From Nematostella vectensis (taxonomy: Eukaryota; Cnidaria; Anthozoa; Actiniaria; Edwardsiidae): DNA of 64,000 nucleotides. Shown here one piece after another: positions 1 to 9,854 of the stretch. The stretch covers positions 4,523,681 to 4,587,680 of the forward strand of contig NC_064040.1 in the NCBI RefSeq assembly GCF_932526225.1. Reading direction: 5' to 3'. The position numbers and the translations under genes were made by a program. The notes under the pieces were generated by a model. The model was given only the letters and a program-made list of their open reading frames with translations, made no database searches and was not told the DNA's origin. The stretch's first letter is position 1. Each line of letters opens with the position of its first letter.

Positions 1-800
1 TACTGCCTGGACCATCAGTCTGTATGGTACTGCCTGGACCATTAGTCTGTATGGTACTGCCTGGACAGTGTACCAGGAGGGAGGTGTTGACAAGGTATGT
101 AGTGGTTGGACCATCAGTCTATATGGTACTGCCTGGAGCATCAGTCTGTATGGTACTGCCTGGACCATCAGTCTGTATGGTACTGCCTGGACCATCAGTC
201 TGTATGGTACTGCCTGGACCATCAGTCTGTATGGTACTGCCTGGACCATCAGTCTGTATGGTACTGCCTGGACCATTAGTCTGTATGGTACTGCCTGGAC
301 AGTGTACCAGAAGGGGGTGTTGACGAGGAAAGTAATGGTTGGACCATAAGTCTGTATGGTACTGCCTGGTCAGTGTACCAGGATGTGTTGACAAGGTATG
401 TAATGGTTGGACCATAAGTCTGTATGGTACTTCCTGGACAGGTGTTGACAAGTTATGTAATGGTCATACCATTAGTCTGTATGGTACCACCTGGACAGTG
501 TACCAGGAGGGTGTTGACACCTTGTTGAAGTATGTAGAGGTTGACTATCAGTCTGTATGGTACTGCCTGGACAGTGTACCAGGAGGGATAGCCATCTGAG
601 ATAGTGTATACAAACCACTCGAGAGGGGTTTTTCGCTATAAAACCCCGGGTAAACGCCATTGCCGGCTACAGGGGGAAGGGACAAGGTATATAGAGGTTG
701 GACCATCAACCTGTTTGGTACTGCCTTTACAGGTGTTGACAATTTATCTAATAGTCATAACTTCAGTCTGTATGGTACTGCCTGGACAGTGCACCAAGAG
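1..800. repeat. 27-bp minisatellite, degenerate at its right end
   Basis: Near-identical 27-bp units (core CTGGACCATCAGTCTGTATG) run in tandem from the window edge to about 300. They are then interspersed with variants carrying a GTGTACCAGGAGG segment up to about 560, with scattered remnants to 800. Because the unit is a multiple of three it gives open frames with a repeating 9-residue peptide on + and one on -. I read these as repeat artefacts, not genes. The array probably lies in an intron of the discoidin gene that ends at 1243. Confidence 0.9.
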
Positions 801-1096
801 GGAGATGTTCAAAAGGTATTTTACATGTTACAGTGGCAGATTCGGACTCCTAAAAATCGGCTGATGGAAAACAAGAAAATGGACATAAAAAGGGGTGGAT
901 AATGCAAAGAATATACCTAAAAATTATCAAATTGGGGTGTGATATTGTACCCAATCACCCCCTCACTGCCCTTGTATTACTTTGCCTACAGATGTTCTCC
1001 TTTACAAGGATAGCTCTCCTTCACTATCCTTACCTTAGACTTCAACTTAGTGTAGATTTTTTTCTTTGCTTATTTAAAGGACCCATTTTTTTCCAG

Positions 1097-1243
1097 GTGT
1101 TTAATGCAAACCTCAACAACAACATAATTGTGTACAATCGCTTTACTCCTGCACTGAGAGCAAAGTTCATCCGCTTCTACCCAAAGACCTGGAGTTACAT
1201 ATGTGCATTGCGTGTGGAGCTATATGGCAAAGGCATCATATAA
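1097..1243 (+). CDS. Discoidin (F5/8 type C) domain protein, terminal exon only
   Basis: The exon starts after a polypyrimidine-AG acceptor (TTTTTTTCCAG, ending at 1096) and encodes 48 residues before TAA at 1241-1243. The residues VYNRFTPALRAKFIRFYPKT, followed by RVELYG, are the classic C-terminal strands of the discoidin/F5-8C fold, where the domain closes on the R-x-E-L-Y-G strand. Family members are mostly secreted or membrane-anchored proteins that bind carbohydrate, phospholipid or collagen. The usual closing cysteine after ELYG is replaced by Lys-Gly-Ile-Ile-stop. The upstream exons lie outside the window, so the rest of the protein is unknown. The reading frame stays open back to an ATG at 902, but that upstream part looks intronic. 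Confidence 0.75.
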   Translation: MFNANLNNNIIVYNRFTPALRAKFIRFYPKTWSYICALRVELYGKGII

Positions 1244-1382
1244 AGTAGAAATGTCAAGTCCTGTAAGATGCATGATTTTGCTGTTTTATCTATTTATCTG
1301 CAGGAGCTCTTTTTTAAAAGGATACATATGACATGAAGACTAACTAAGCATGAAAAATGCATATATCCTGTACTTAACTTTA

Positions 1383-1615
1383 CAGTGAGGACACAGAAAG
1401 TGGGCAATGCTGAACAACTTTGACTAATCAGAATCAGCTTGAGCACCGTAAACATTTTGACGTATGTGTAGTCAACCGTTTTCGTCTGTTGATTGAGCAT
1501 GGAAACACCCTAACCTGATTGGCTTGAACTTATTTTTCAAAATGTTTACGGTGTTCAAGCCGAATCTGATTGGTCACAGTTGTTCAGGATTGCCCCGCTT
1601 TCTGTGTCCTCACTG
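1383..1615. mobile_element. Foldback MITE with TA target duplication
   Basis: This 233-bp element has inverted arms of about 80 bp. The left end begins CAGTGAGGACACAGAAAG and the right end finishes CTTTCTGTGTCCTCACTG. It is flanked by TA on both sides (1381-1382 and 1616-1617), the signature of Tc1/mariner-type transposition. There is no coding capacity. A short in-arm direct match (a TGATTGG-type segment) is also present. Confidence 0.8.
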
Positions 1616-2480
1616 TAATAATTGTCCATACAAGAACTAGACCCATTGTCCTGCAGCAAAAGTTTAATCATAGCTTTCCCCAAATAGGATCTTTTTTCTA
1701 CTAAGCATGCAGGCAGCACATATAAATGGTAGTAAGATTTTAAAGAAATTGCCTAAACGTGTCCATCCCTATATATTTCATGGTTATTTTCTGTGGTAAA
1801 CCAATTGGAAGCCAGAACGATAGCTTTTATTTGCCTTATATTTACAAGGTCCCCGAATCAAATTTACCTAAAAGCTTTATCACACAAAATAATTACCTCT
1901 AAAACTAAAATCTTCAAAAATGTAATGCATGATGTACATACAGTAGCAGATGCTCAGTTATAAATAAAGTGCATGCTCTTAGCCAATCACAAACCTGATA
2001 GAAGGCCAGACATAAAATTATCTATTATTGATATAAGCATCCTTACACTGCCAAACTCAAATAATATGGCAGTTTGGAACTTTATTGATTGTATTTCTCT
2101 GAATGAATTTGATTTGATTGCTTTTCTTCAATGCATCCCCCCAACACACACACACACACACACACACGCATACAAATAACGTTCCGAGTGTCCTGTTGCC
2201 CTTTTGTTGCTCAAGGGTAAATTTCAAAAATAAATTTGGTTTACTTTCGCTATTGGGATACACTAGATAATCCAGTCTATGCTGATCAGCCCAGTGTTTT
2301 TTTTTTACAAAAGATAAGGAAAACATTTTCTATATTTGCCAGGATCTAACATACTATATCTTCCAGTCCCTTCCTGAGTGTGTTTCCTCTTTCAGATGGG
2401 GCCATCATTTCATTTGTGTTATATCCAAGTACATAGAATGTCTTCAACAAATTCTTTTGTCTAAATCTAGATAAGTATAA
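1616..2480. other. Intergenic or SelL 3' flank, AT-rich, with a (CA)n run
   Basis: No gene is seen. The stretch holds a (CA)n microsatellite at about 2143-2167 and otherwise unstructured AT-rich DNA. Part of it may be the distal 3' UTR of the minus-strand SelL-like gene, and it would be searched for a SECIS element. Confidence 0.5.
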
Positions 2481-2499
2481 CTAACTTTCATGGTCAATA

Positions 2500-2737
2500 G
2501 GGGACTTGCGCTAAGGGATCATGTGACTGTTTGAGTGGCAAACTAGCGCACACTCAGACTTTTAGCAGCAAAATAAATGCAAAAGAAGCAAATTATTCAG
2601 CGCCTCTGAAAAAAACCAGAACCCTTTTTTTTAGAAAGAGTTTAGTTTCATTTTAAGATTTTATTTCTTAACCATTCTCTCATGTTTTGAATTTGTCACC
2701 CAAAAAGGTCACATGATCTCTTAGCGCAAGTCCCTAT
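2500..2737. mobile_element. Foldback element in the SelL 3' region
   Basis: Inverted arms of about 30 bp share the core GACTTGCGCTAAG plus GATCATGTGAC (left 2501-2526; right complement 2708-2735). The spacer between them is about 180 bp. TA dinucleotides border both ends, so it may be a TA-type MITE. It begins about 45 bp downstream of the SelL stop codon, so it is probably transcribed as part of that 3' UTR. Confidence 0.6.
2605..2651 (-). promoter_or_regulatory. Weak SECIS-like stem-loop candidate
   Basis: On the minus strand an ATGA (2651-2648) is followed by a helix that can form about 10 base pairs with one bulge (AACTAAACTC against GGGTTCTGGTT). The apical loop is A-rich (a run of eight A). 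These are the right ingredients for a SECIS element in the right place, 130 bp after the stop codon. The 3' GA of the non-canonical quartet is not adjacent to the helix (it lies about 7 nt further on), and the ATGA-to-AA spacing of 15 nt is long. I therefore do not claim it is functional. Confidence 0.2.
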
Positions 2738-2780
2738 TAGCTAGAAATGAAAACCAAATGCTCCTGAAATGCTCACTGAG

Positions 2781-5700
2781 TTACTGGTCTGATTTAAGAC
2801 TCTCCTTTAGTTCTTCCAAAGAAGGCCGGTCTAATGAGAACTTACTCTGATGAATAAGTGTCATGTTGCCATGGCAATTAATTATAAAGTCTCCACCCAT
2901 TTGTAACGGGTCATCATTCTCAAAGACGGCTGTTAGCTTCCTGCCAGCACGCTTTTGCTCTGCATAGAACATAAGGGCTGTGATGTTATAGCTTTTGAAC
3001 ACTGACCTCTTCAGACCAAATGCATGGTACAGACGCCTGTCTGGGTCTAGATACATTGGCAATGTACAATTTGTTTGCTCTAACCATTTCTTGGCGCCAA
3101 CCTGATGTAAATAAACAATATGCGGACTTGTGATAAGCTATATAGCTTGTGGTTTCATAAACACTCACCTTGGGCCGTGCTGATGTTTAGAGTACATACA
3201 TACCATGTTTAGGGTATACAGTATGCCTAATATGTTTGATAATTTTGACAATAAAGCAGTGTTGAAATTACACCTACCATATTTAAAGTATATACAGTAA
3301 ATACCATGTTCAGAGCATAGGAATTAGGATAACTTGTCAGCAATTTCTTAACAAAATAAAAAAAAATGCATCCCCAATTTGTGTTGAAAATTGAACTCAG
3401 AGAATAAAACATTTTTAACCCTAATCCGAAATGTTTCCTGCTTTTCAAGTTAGTGAAATACTTTGGTTGTTATATATATTTTTTTTCTCTTAATAACCTT
3501 AATAACCCTAGTGATTGTTGTTTTCAACTCTTAAAACATTTGAATGGTACTGTGTAACCATAGCCTCTTTAGTGTTTGTGACAAGCCCGAGCAATGGAAT
3601 CAAGCATTGTTTCATTTCCTTTCTATTTTATATAGAACCTAAATAGGAAGCTTGGTTTTGTGAGGGCTCGGGCTTGTCACAAACACTAAATAGGCTATGG
3701 TTACACAGTACAGTTGAAATGTCTTGAGATTTGAAAACAACAATCGCTAGGATTATTTTAGACAAGAGAAATAGAAGTATAACAAAAAAAAAGTATTTCG
3801 CTGACTCAGAAAGCAGGAATTTCAGATTAAGGTTAGAAATATTTTATTCGCTGAGTTCAATATTCAATACAAATTGGGGGTACATTTTTGTTTATTTTAT
3901 TAAGAATTCACTGACTAAGTATCCTAACTCCTTTGTTTAGAGTATATACTGTACATACCATGTTTAGAGAATATACCTAATATGTTTGATTATTTTGACC
4001 ATAAAGTAGTGTTAAGATCACACCTACCATGTTTCCAAAGCCAACAACCACCACGTGACCACCTAGCCCCTCAAGTCCCGCCATGTTGGACTGGACAAGA
4101 GCGGTATGGTCACGTCACGGCAGTCATGCAAAGTGACGCAGTAAGATCATCACTAGATGCTTTGGACTGACAGACGACAGAATGTCTCCAAGACTGGTAT
4201 CCCTGTGGACAGAAAAACCAAACAGATGGTCAGGCATTAATGATGATGATGATAAGAACCATTTTAAAAATGCTGCTGATGATGATCATGATGGTGATGA
4301 TGATAATGATGGTGGTGCTGCTGCTGGTGGTGAACATGATGTGAACATGATCATGATAAGAACCATTATTTTAAATGGTGGTGATGATGACAATGATGAT
4401 GGTTATGACAATAATGATGATAATAATGATTATGATGATGATAATAGTTGTGGTGGTGATGACATTGACGATGATAAGGATAATGGAACATAATCATTAT
4501 GTTTTAACATTATCATCTTGATCAACCACTCCTTTGTTATTGTTTATATTTAAAATACAACAGTTTATTTGCAACAAAACTTAAACAAAGACACCCATGA
4601 ATGATTAAGTTAGATTAGATCTTGGTTACTTGCTTGAGGTTAGCCAATGCAAATAGGTGTTTTGTGTGAATAGGGACACAATGTGGCAGGATTGCACTTT
4701 TTAAAAAGACTAGAAAACCCTCCATGGACCAATAGCCCAGAACATTACTTTATTAATATTATTATACTCACCTGTTCCATTCCACATCCACAAGGTTTAA
4801 ATGAAGAGGAGCCTTCCCTCCAAGGGTGACCTCAACATCTTTCTCATCAACCATCTGCCTATCAACACTCCTCAAGAAGTCATCAAACTCTTCCTCAGCT
4901 TCCATCAGCATCTCAGCACTATCTTGTATGCCCGGGTCACTGTACTGTTGACCTATCAAGGCATTCAACTCTTTTCTTCCAGGGACTTCAAGCGCAGTGA
5001 GAACCTGATAGTAATGACCTATCAAAGATCCTAACTTGCTAATTTTACTGCTGAGAAACTCCTCTAGATTGAAGTTCTGCTTGCTCTCAGCTATCAAGGA
5101 AAAGATTGCTTTTTGTAGTTTGTTGAGTTCTTCTGTCAAATATGACGCTGATGGTGGAGGTTGATTCTGTCTCTGGAAAATAAACAAATTTTGTCAATCC
5201 AATCAAAAACAAAATATTATGGAATCATTATAGATCAGACTTTGGTCGTTGGATAATTATATTACTTGTCAATCATTATACACCACCCCCCCCCCCCCCA
5301 AAAAAAAGACACTTTTCAAAAAGAAACCTTCAACAGTTTACTTTCCTCAGGCCAATGGAAACCTCAACGGATAAAAGACAAAAATGTCTACTATTAGAAT
5401 CTGCTCTTAATTATGAAACACATGCTCGAATAAACTTTCAAAATAATCATTGGGAATCATCGGGAGATTGGTAAGTACGTAATTGACCGGAAGTAAATTG
5501 ATGATATTTGCCTATTAATTTAATTTTAATTGCTGTCCCCCTTCTTGAAATCTGCATAAGAAAGCCTCTCTAAGACTTTATTGTCCAGTCGATCAAGCAA
5601 AAGCAGAGTTTAGGTTGATGATAGAAATATAAAGATGCAGAATGTCCTTTCCATTATATTTACACTGGCGCGTTCTTTAGAAATCGAGGTGTGAATTAAC

Positions 5701-5788
5701 ATTGGTCCTACATTGGCATCACAGTTTTACGAACCTTGCTTTCTAGCGCCTTATTCTTTTTACCTGGAGGTTCAACTTCGTCCGACAT
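2781..5788 (-). CDS. Selenoprotein L-like, UxxU peroxiredoxin-like protein
   Basis: Four exons join in frame: 5788-5735, 5172-4772, 4202-4028 and 3101-2781, giving 316 residues. The stop is TAA and the start is ATG at 5788. Exon 3 carries two TGA codons at 4124-4126 and 4115-4117 in the context RHFAULPURDHTALV, where U is the TGA. They are separated by two codons and sit at residues 178 and 181. The following VVVVGFGNM-VGAKKWLEQTNC and YLDPDRRLYHAFGL segments, and a C-terminal SLEEL, match the thioredoxin-fold PRXL2 family, in which CxxC occupies this site. SelL of fish and marine invertebrates is the family known to carry a UxxU diselenide. The N-terminal 150 residues are a helical region I do not recognise. 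The donor of exon 1 (AAG/gttcgt) is atypical but is the one that keeps frame. Likely a redox enzyme; substrate unknown. Confidence 0.85.
3195..4030. repeat. Direct repeats flanking the foldback
   Basis: A stretch of about 90 bp with CTAATATGTTTGAT, ATTTTGAC, ATAAAG and CAGTGTT/TAGTGTT occurs at 3220-3290 and again, same orientation, at 3975-4030. The foldback at 3310-3935 lies between the two. The right copy runs into the SelL exon 3 donor (ACACCTACCATG), and the left copy carries an ACACCTACCATATT version of the same boundary. Confidence 0.65.
3310..3935. mobile_element. Large foldback (long inverted repeat) in the last SelL intron
   Basis: The left arm (about 3310-3595) and right arm (about 3665-3935) are imperfect inverted copies. 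Their inner ends pair CATAGCCTCTTTAGTGTTTG with CAAACACTAAATAGGCTATG, and their outer parts pair segments around GAACTCAGAGAATAAAA and TTTTATTCGCTGAGTTC. The loop is about 65 bp. No coding capacity is seen. I assign it as a non-autonomous foldback element because of this symmetry. Confidence 0.7.
4225..4500. repeat. (GAT)n-rich microsatellite in a SelL intron
   Basis: Imperfect GAT/GGT/AAT trinucleotides lie in SelL intron 2. They leave an open frame of Asp, Asn and Gly residues on the plus strand that I regard as an artefact. Confidence 0.85.
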
Positions 5789-6150
5789 GTTTCTGTAGTG
5801 AACTACCGGTGAGATCGCATGATTGTAGAGACTTTGGATAATGTGACATCTACTAGGCGTTCCGTAAACCACAGGACGACCATTTTTTTTTGTAAAAAAC
5901 GATTTAAAGAAAAATATAAGGAATTGGATATCATTGATATATAAAAACCTTTTTTAAAGTGGAAAAGTTATAAAAAGTCCAGAAAGGGTAACGAAATGGT
6001 AGAATTTCATTATAATTGAATGACTTCTCGTTATTAGGGCTTCCTGTGGTGCCGAACCAGACCCCCTCTGTTAACATTTCAACATGGTCGCCGCTCGAGA
6101 GAATTTCTTAATGAATTTTTGTGGAATTTGAGTCAAATTATTTAATCGAA
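5789..6150. promoter_or_regulatory. Shared divergent promoter, SelL-like / microprotein
   Basis: The two start codons point away from each other and are only 363 bp apart, so the interval must hold both 5' UTRs and both promoters. No TATA box is obvious. The plus-strand side contains a 15-codon upstream ORF (6084-6131, starting MVAARENF) that overlaps neither start and ends 20 bp before the chosen ATG at 6151. It could reduce translation of the microprotein. Confidence 0.5.
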
Positions 6151-9110
6151 ATGGGCCGATGGATGAATTTCAGGCTGGTGCTGCATAAATACAACTTATA
6201 TCTCTTGTATGGGATGTGCGGATTAATATTCACGACACAACTGGCCATGATATATGTGCATCAAACCGGCGGACAAGCTACCAGTGAGTACTTATGCATT
6301 TGTCATTTGAAACTACCACCCCGCATGATCACGGGGTCCTTATCATCATCAGTCACTATCACCATCAGTTATTTTCATCATCAGTTACTATCATCATCAG
6401 CCACTATCATCATCAGTCACTATCATCATCAGCCACTATCATCATCAGTCACTATCATCATCAGCCACTATCATCATCAGTCACTACCATCATCAGCCAC
6501 TATCATCATCAGTCACTATCATCATCAGCCACTATCATCAGTCACTATCATCATCAGCCACTATCATCATCAGTCACTATCATCATCAGTTACTATCATC
6601 ATCAGTCACTATCATCATCAGTCACTATCATCATCAGTCACTATCATCATCAGTCACTATCATCATCAGTTACTATCATCATCAGTTACTATCATCATCA
6701 GCCACTATCATCATCAGTTACTATCATCATCAGCCACTATCATCATCAGCCACTATCATCATCAGCCACTATCATCATCAGTCACTATCATCATCAGTCA
6801 CTATCATCATCAGCCACTATCATCATCAGCCACTATCATCATCAGCCACTATCATCATCAGCCACTATCATCATCAGTCACTATCATCATCAGTCACTAT
6901 CATCATCAGTCACTATCATTAGTCACTATCATCATCAGTCACTATCATCATCAGCCACTATCATCATCAGCCACTATCATCATCAGCCGCTATCATCATC
7001 ATCAGTCAATTTCATCATCAGCCACTATCATCATCAGCCACTATCATCATCAGTCACTATCATCATCAGTCACTATCATCATCAGCCACTATCATTAGTC
7101 ACTATCATCATCAGTCACTATCATCATCAGCCACTATCATCATCAGTCACTATCATCATCAGTCACTATCATCATCAGCCACTATCATTAGTCACTATCA
7201 TCATCAGTCACTATCATCATCAGCCACTATCATCATCAGCCACTATCATCATCATCAGTCACTTTCATCATCAGCCACTATCATCATCAGTCACTATCAT
7301 CATCAGTCACTATCATCATCAGCCACTATCATCATCAGCCACTATCATCATCAGTCACTATCATCATCAGCCACTATCATCATCAGTCACTATCATCATC
7401 AGCCACTATCATCATCAGTCACTATCATCATCAGCCACTATCATCAGTCACTATCATCATCAGCCACTATCATCATCAGTCACTATCATCATCAGTTACT
7501 ATCATCATCAGTCACAATCATCATTAGTCACTATCATCATCAGTCACTATCATCATCAGTCACTATCATCATCAGTCACTATCATCATCAGTCACTATCA
7601 TCATCAGTTACTATCATCATCAGCCACTATCATCATCAGCCACTATCATCATCAGCCACTATCATCATCAGTCACTATCATCATCAGTCACTATCATCAT
7701 CAGTCACTATCATCATCAGCCACTATCATTAGTCACTATCATCATCAGTCACTATCATCATCAGCCACTATCATCATCAGTCACTATCATCATCAGTCAC
7801 TATCATCATCAGCCACTATCATTAGTCACTATCATCATCAGTCACTATCATCATAAGCCACTATCATCATCAGCCACTATCATCATCATCAGTCACTTTC
7901 ATCATCAGCCACTATCATCATCAGTCACTATCATCATCAGTCACTATCATCATCAGCCACTATCATCAGTCACTATCATCATCAGTCACTATCATCATCA
8001 ATCACTATCATCATCAGTCACTATCATCAGTCACTATCATCATCAGTCACTATCATCATCAGTCACTATCATCATCAGTAACTATCATCATCAGTTACTA
8101 TCATCATCAGTCACAATCATCATCAGTCACTATCATCATCAGTCACTATCATCATCAGTCACTATCATCATCAGTCACTGTCATCATCAGTCACTATCAT
8201 CAGTCACTATCATCAGTCACTATCATCATCAGTTACTATCATCATCAGTCACAATCATCATCAGTCACTATCATCATCAGTCACTATCATCATCAGTCAC
8301 TGTCATCATCAGTCACTATCATCACTATCTATTGGCTACATTTTCTTGAATTAATTTGGTGGTGGTGGTTACTCCAAACCCCCCAAATCCCCTGACTACA
8401 GCCTTATGGTTACTGATGATGATAGATACTGATCTGGATTATAACATAAAATTACGGTTTGATCACCTCACCACTTAACAGATTCATTCCTATAACGCCC
8501 TTTTTAACTTGATTGTGCTTAACATTTATTCTCTTCTACGAAAAAGATAGACTTTTTACGGCAAAATTTTAGAGGTGAGGTTGGTAAGCACAAGGATGAA
8601 ATCCAGATAATTTTGAAGAACTTCCCTGCATTATGACTTCATTATTTAAGGCTCCTTTGCACAGGTTAATGAATATAATACCCTTTCATTTTTAGTTAAT
8701 AAAGATGATATTTTCAAGAAGGGAGAATACATTGAAAAACTTGAGAACGCTTTTGAAAAATTTACCAAGGTAAGTAATATGATTGATAATGAGGTATCAT
8801 TCCACAATATGAAAATGTTTTAACATTTTTCTGTGTGGATTTTGCATGTGCGTGGAATGCCCTATTGTATGCCCAGTCAAGATGCAGAGAACTAAAATAT
8901 GCTCATATCAATATGAAAATGGATTGGTTTATCTAGTGGAAAATCAAGGATTTATCTAAGGATGGAGGGGTTGTGCTATACATAGACTATTCCAATTATG
9001 ATACTGGTTAGCCCACGCAACTAAACTGTGTTTTTATTAATCATCTGTTTCAGGTAAAGAGTATTGATCCATTTGAGCCAAGTGAAGAGGAAAAACTGAG
9101 GAAAAAGTGA
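6151..9110 (+). CDS. Single-pass membrane microprotein, 87 aa
   Basis: Three exons (6151-6283, 8696-8769, 9054-9110) join in phase with consensus donors (A/gtgagt, AAG/gtaagt). The protein opens MGRWMNFRLVLHKYNLYLLY, then has a hydrophobic segment at about residues 18-36 (YLLYGMCGLIFTTQLAMIYV). A charged, probably helical tail (INKDDIFKKGEYIEKLENAF) follows, ending in SEEEKLRKK. The layout of a short basic N-terminus, one membrane helix and a charged tail resembles small mitochondrial or ER assembly factors, but I do not recognise the family. An in-frame GTG at 6121 exists; ATG 6151 was preferred (GAAATGG context). Intron 1 is filled by a minisatellite. Confidence 0.75.
6340..8330. repeat. 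16-bp minisatellite array, about 2 kb
   Basis: About 120 units of TATCATCATCAGTCAC and TATCATCATCAGCCAC alternate in an irregular order, with 13-bp and 19-bp length variants (TATCATTAGTCAC, and TATCATCAGTCAC lacking one CAT). It lies wholly inside intron 1 of the microprotein gene. Sixteen is not a multiple of three and the unit has no stop in any plus frame, so very long open frames of a 16-residue repeat (such as TIIISHYHHQPLSSSV) arise by chance. They are not genes. Confidence 0.95.
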
Positions 9111-9740
9111 CAAAAGATATGCCTGACACAAGCCAAAGTCAAAAGTCTGTTTCATTATCATCTTGGATAATGTGGTAGCATTGTAGTTTAGAAGGCAGGG
9201 GATTGCATTATCACAAGTCATGTAGAACCATCAGCATACTGTACCCCTGATGTTGCCTGTTTATTTGTTGTTTTTTTTGTTTTTTTTTTGCTGAACAATC
9301 AATTTAAGATTATGAGACTGGAGGATTTATGCAAAACTAGGAGACTCAGGTTTTGCAGGTATAGAATCAAAAGGCAGATTGTCTTCGTGTTTTTTTCAAG
9401 AGTTTTATAAAAAAAAACTAGATAAAGAGTCAACGTGACACTAAAAGAGGCTGCTTAGCAGACTAAGAAGTTAAGACTATGAATGCCTCAAGAATGTCAT
9501 CCTAGCAAAACCAGGGGTATTTCCTCTAAAGATGCAAGAATATTTATTCTTCTGAACGTTCATTTGATGCGGTGTTAGTACCGGATTTGTGAATATTTTA
9601 GAAGTAGATACCCAAACCTTAGGTCTAAATAGAAGTTTTTTTATGTTGTTAATTTTTTTTTTTTTACGATAAAAAAATGTCCGAAATAAAATTTGATCTC
9701 GCGCTGGTTTTTTTGTATGGTCAGCGGCCTTCGCATGCTT
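9111..9740. other. 3' flank of the microprotein gene; AT-rich intergenic
   Basis: T-rich and A-rich runs (for example 9269-9290 and 9650-9665) and no convincing gene. The minus-strand open frame of 155 codons ending near 9477 has low-complexity basic composition and overlaps the CCDC42-like promoter and first exon antisense, so I treat it as spurious. Confidence 0.5.
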
Positions 9741-9754
9741 ATTACCATGGCAAT
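9741..9754 (+). promoter_or_regulatory. X-box (RFX site) upstream of the CCDC42-like gene
   Basis: ATTACCATGGCAAT is an imperfect palindrome matching the RFX X-box pattern (GTNRCC-N-GGYAAC type) at 11 or more positions. It lies 100 bp upstream of the start codon of a ciliary-type gene. RFX factors drive ciliary genes from such promoter-proximal X-boxes, so position and gene class agree. Confidence 0.6.
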
Positions 9755-9854
9755 GGCCTCGAGTGTTCTTTCGAACGCAGTCATCGAGCACTCGAATGGC
9801 GTTCGAACATCTGGCGCGCGAGGAAATCAGTTCGTAAAACCTATCCCATTTTAG

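Noticed and set aside
2866..2879. X-box-like GTTGCCATGGCAAT
   Set aside because: Falls inside the last coding exon of SelL, far from any start site; kept as coincidence because codon content explains it.
4115..4126. SelL TGA pair as pseudogene stops
   Set aside because: Only TGA (no TAA or TAG) is found, at exactly the two motif positions, with intact splice phases on both sides; decay would not choose these sites.
4182..4493. Asp-rich 103-codon frame
   Set aside because: GAT-type microsatellite in a SelL intron; antisense to that gene.
6121..7856. Long open frames of 325 and 520 codons
   Set aside because: Pure translation of the 16-bp minisatellite; no composition or splice support, and they lie in intron 1 of the microprotein gene.
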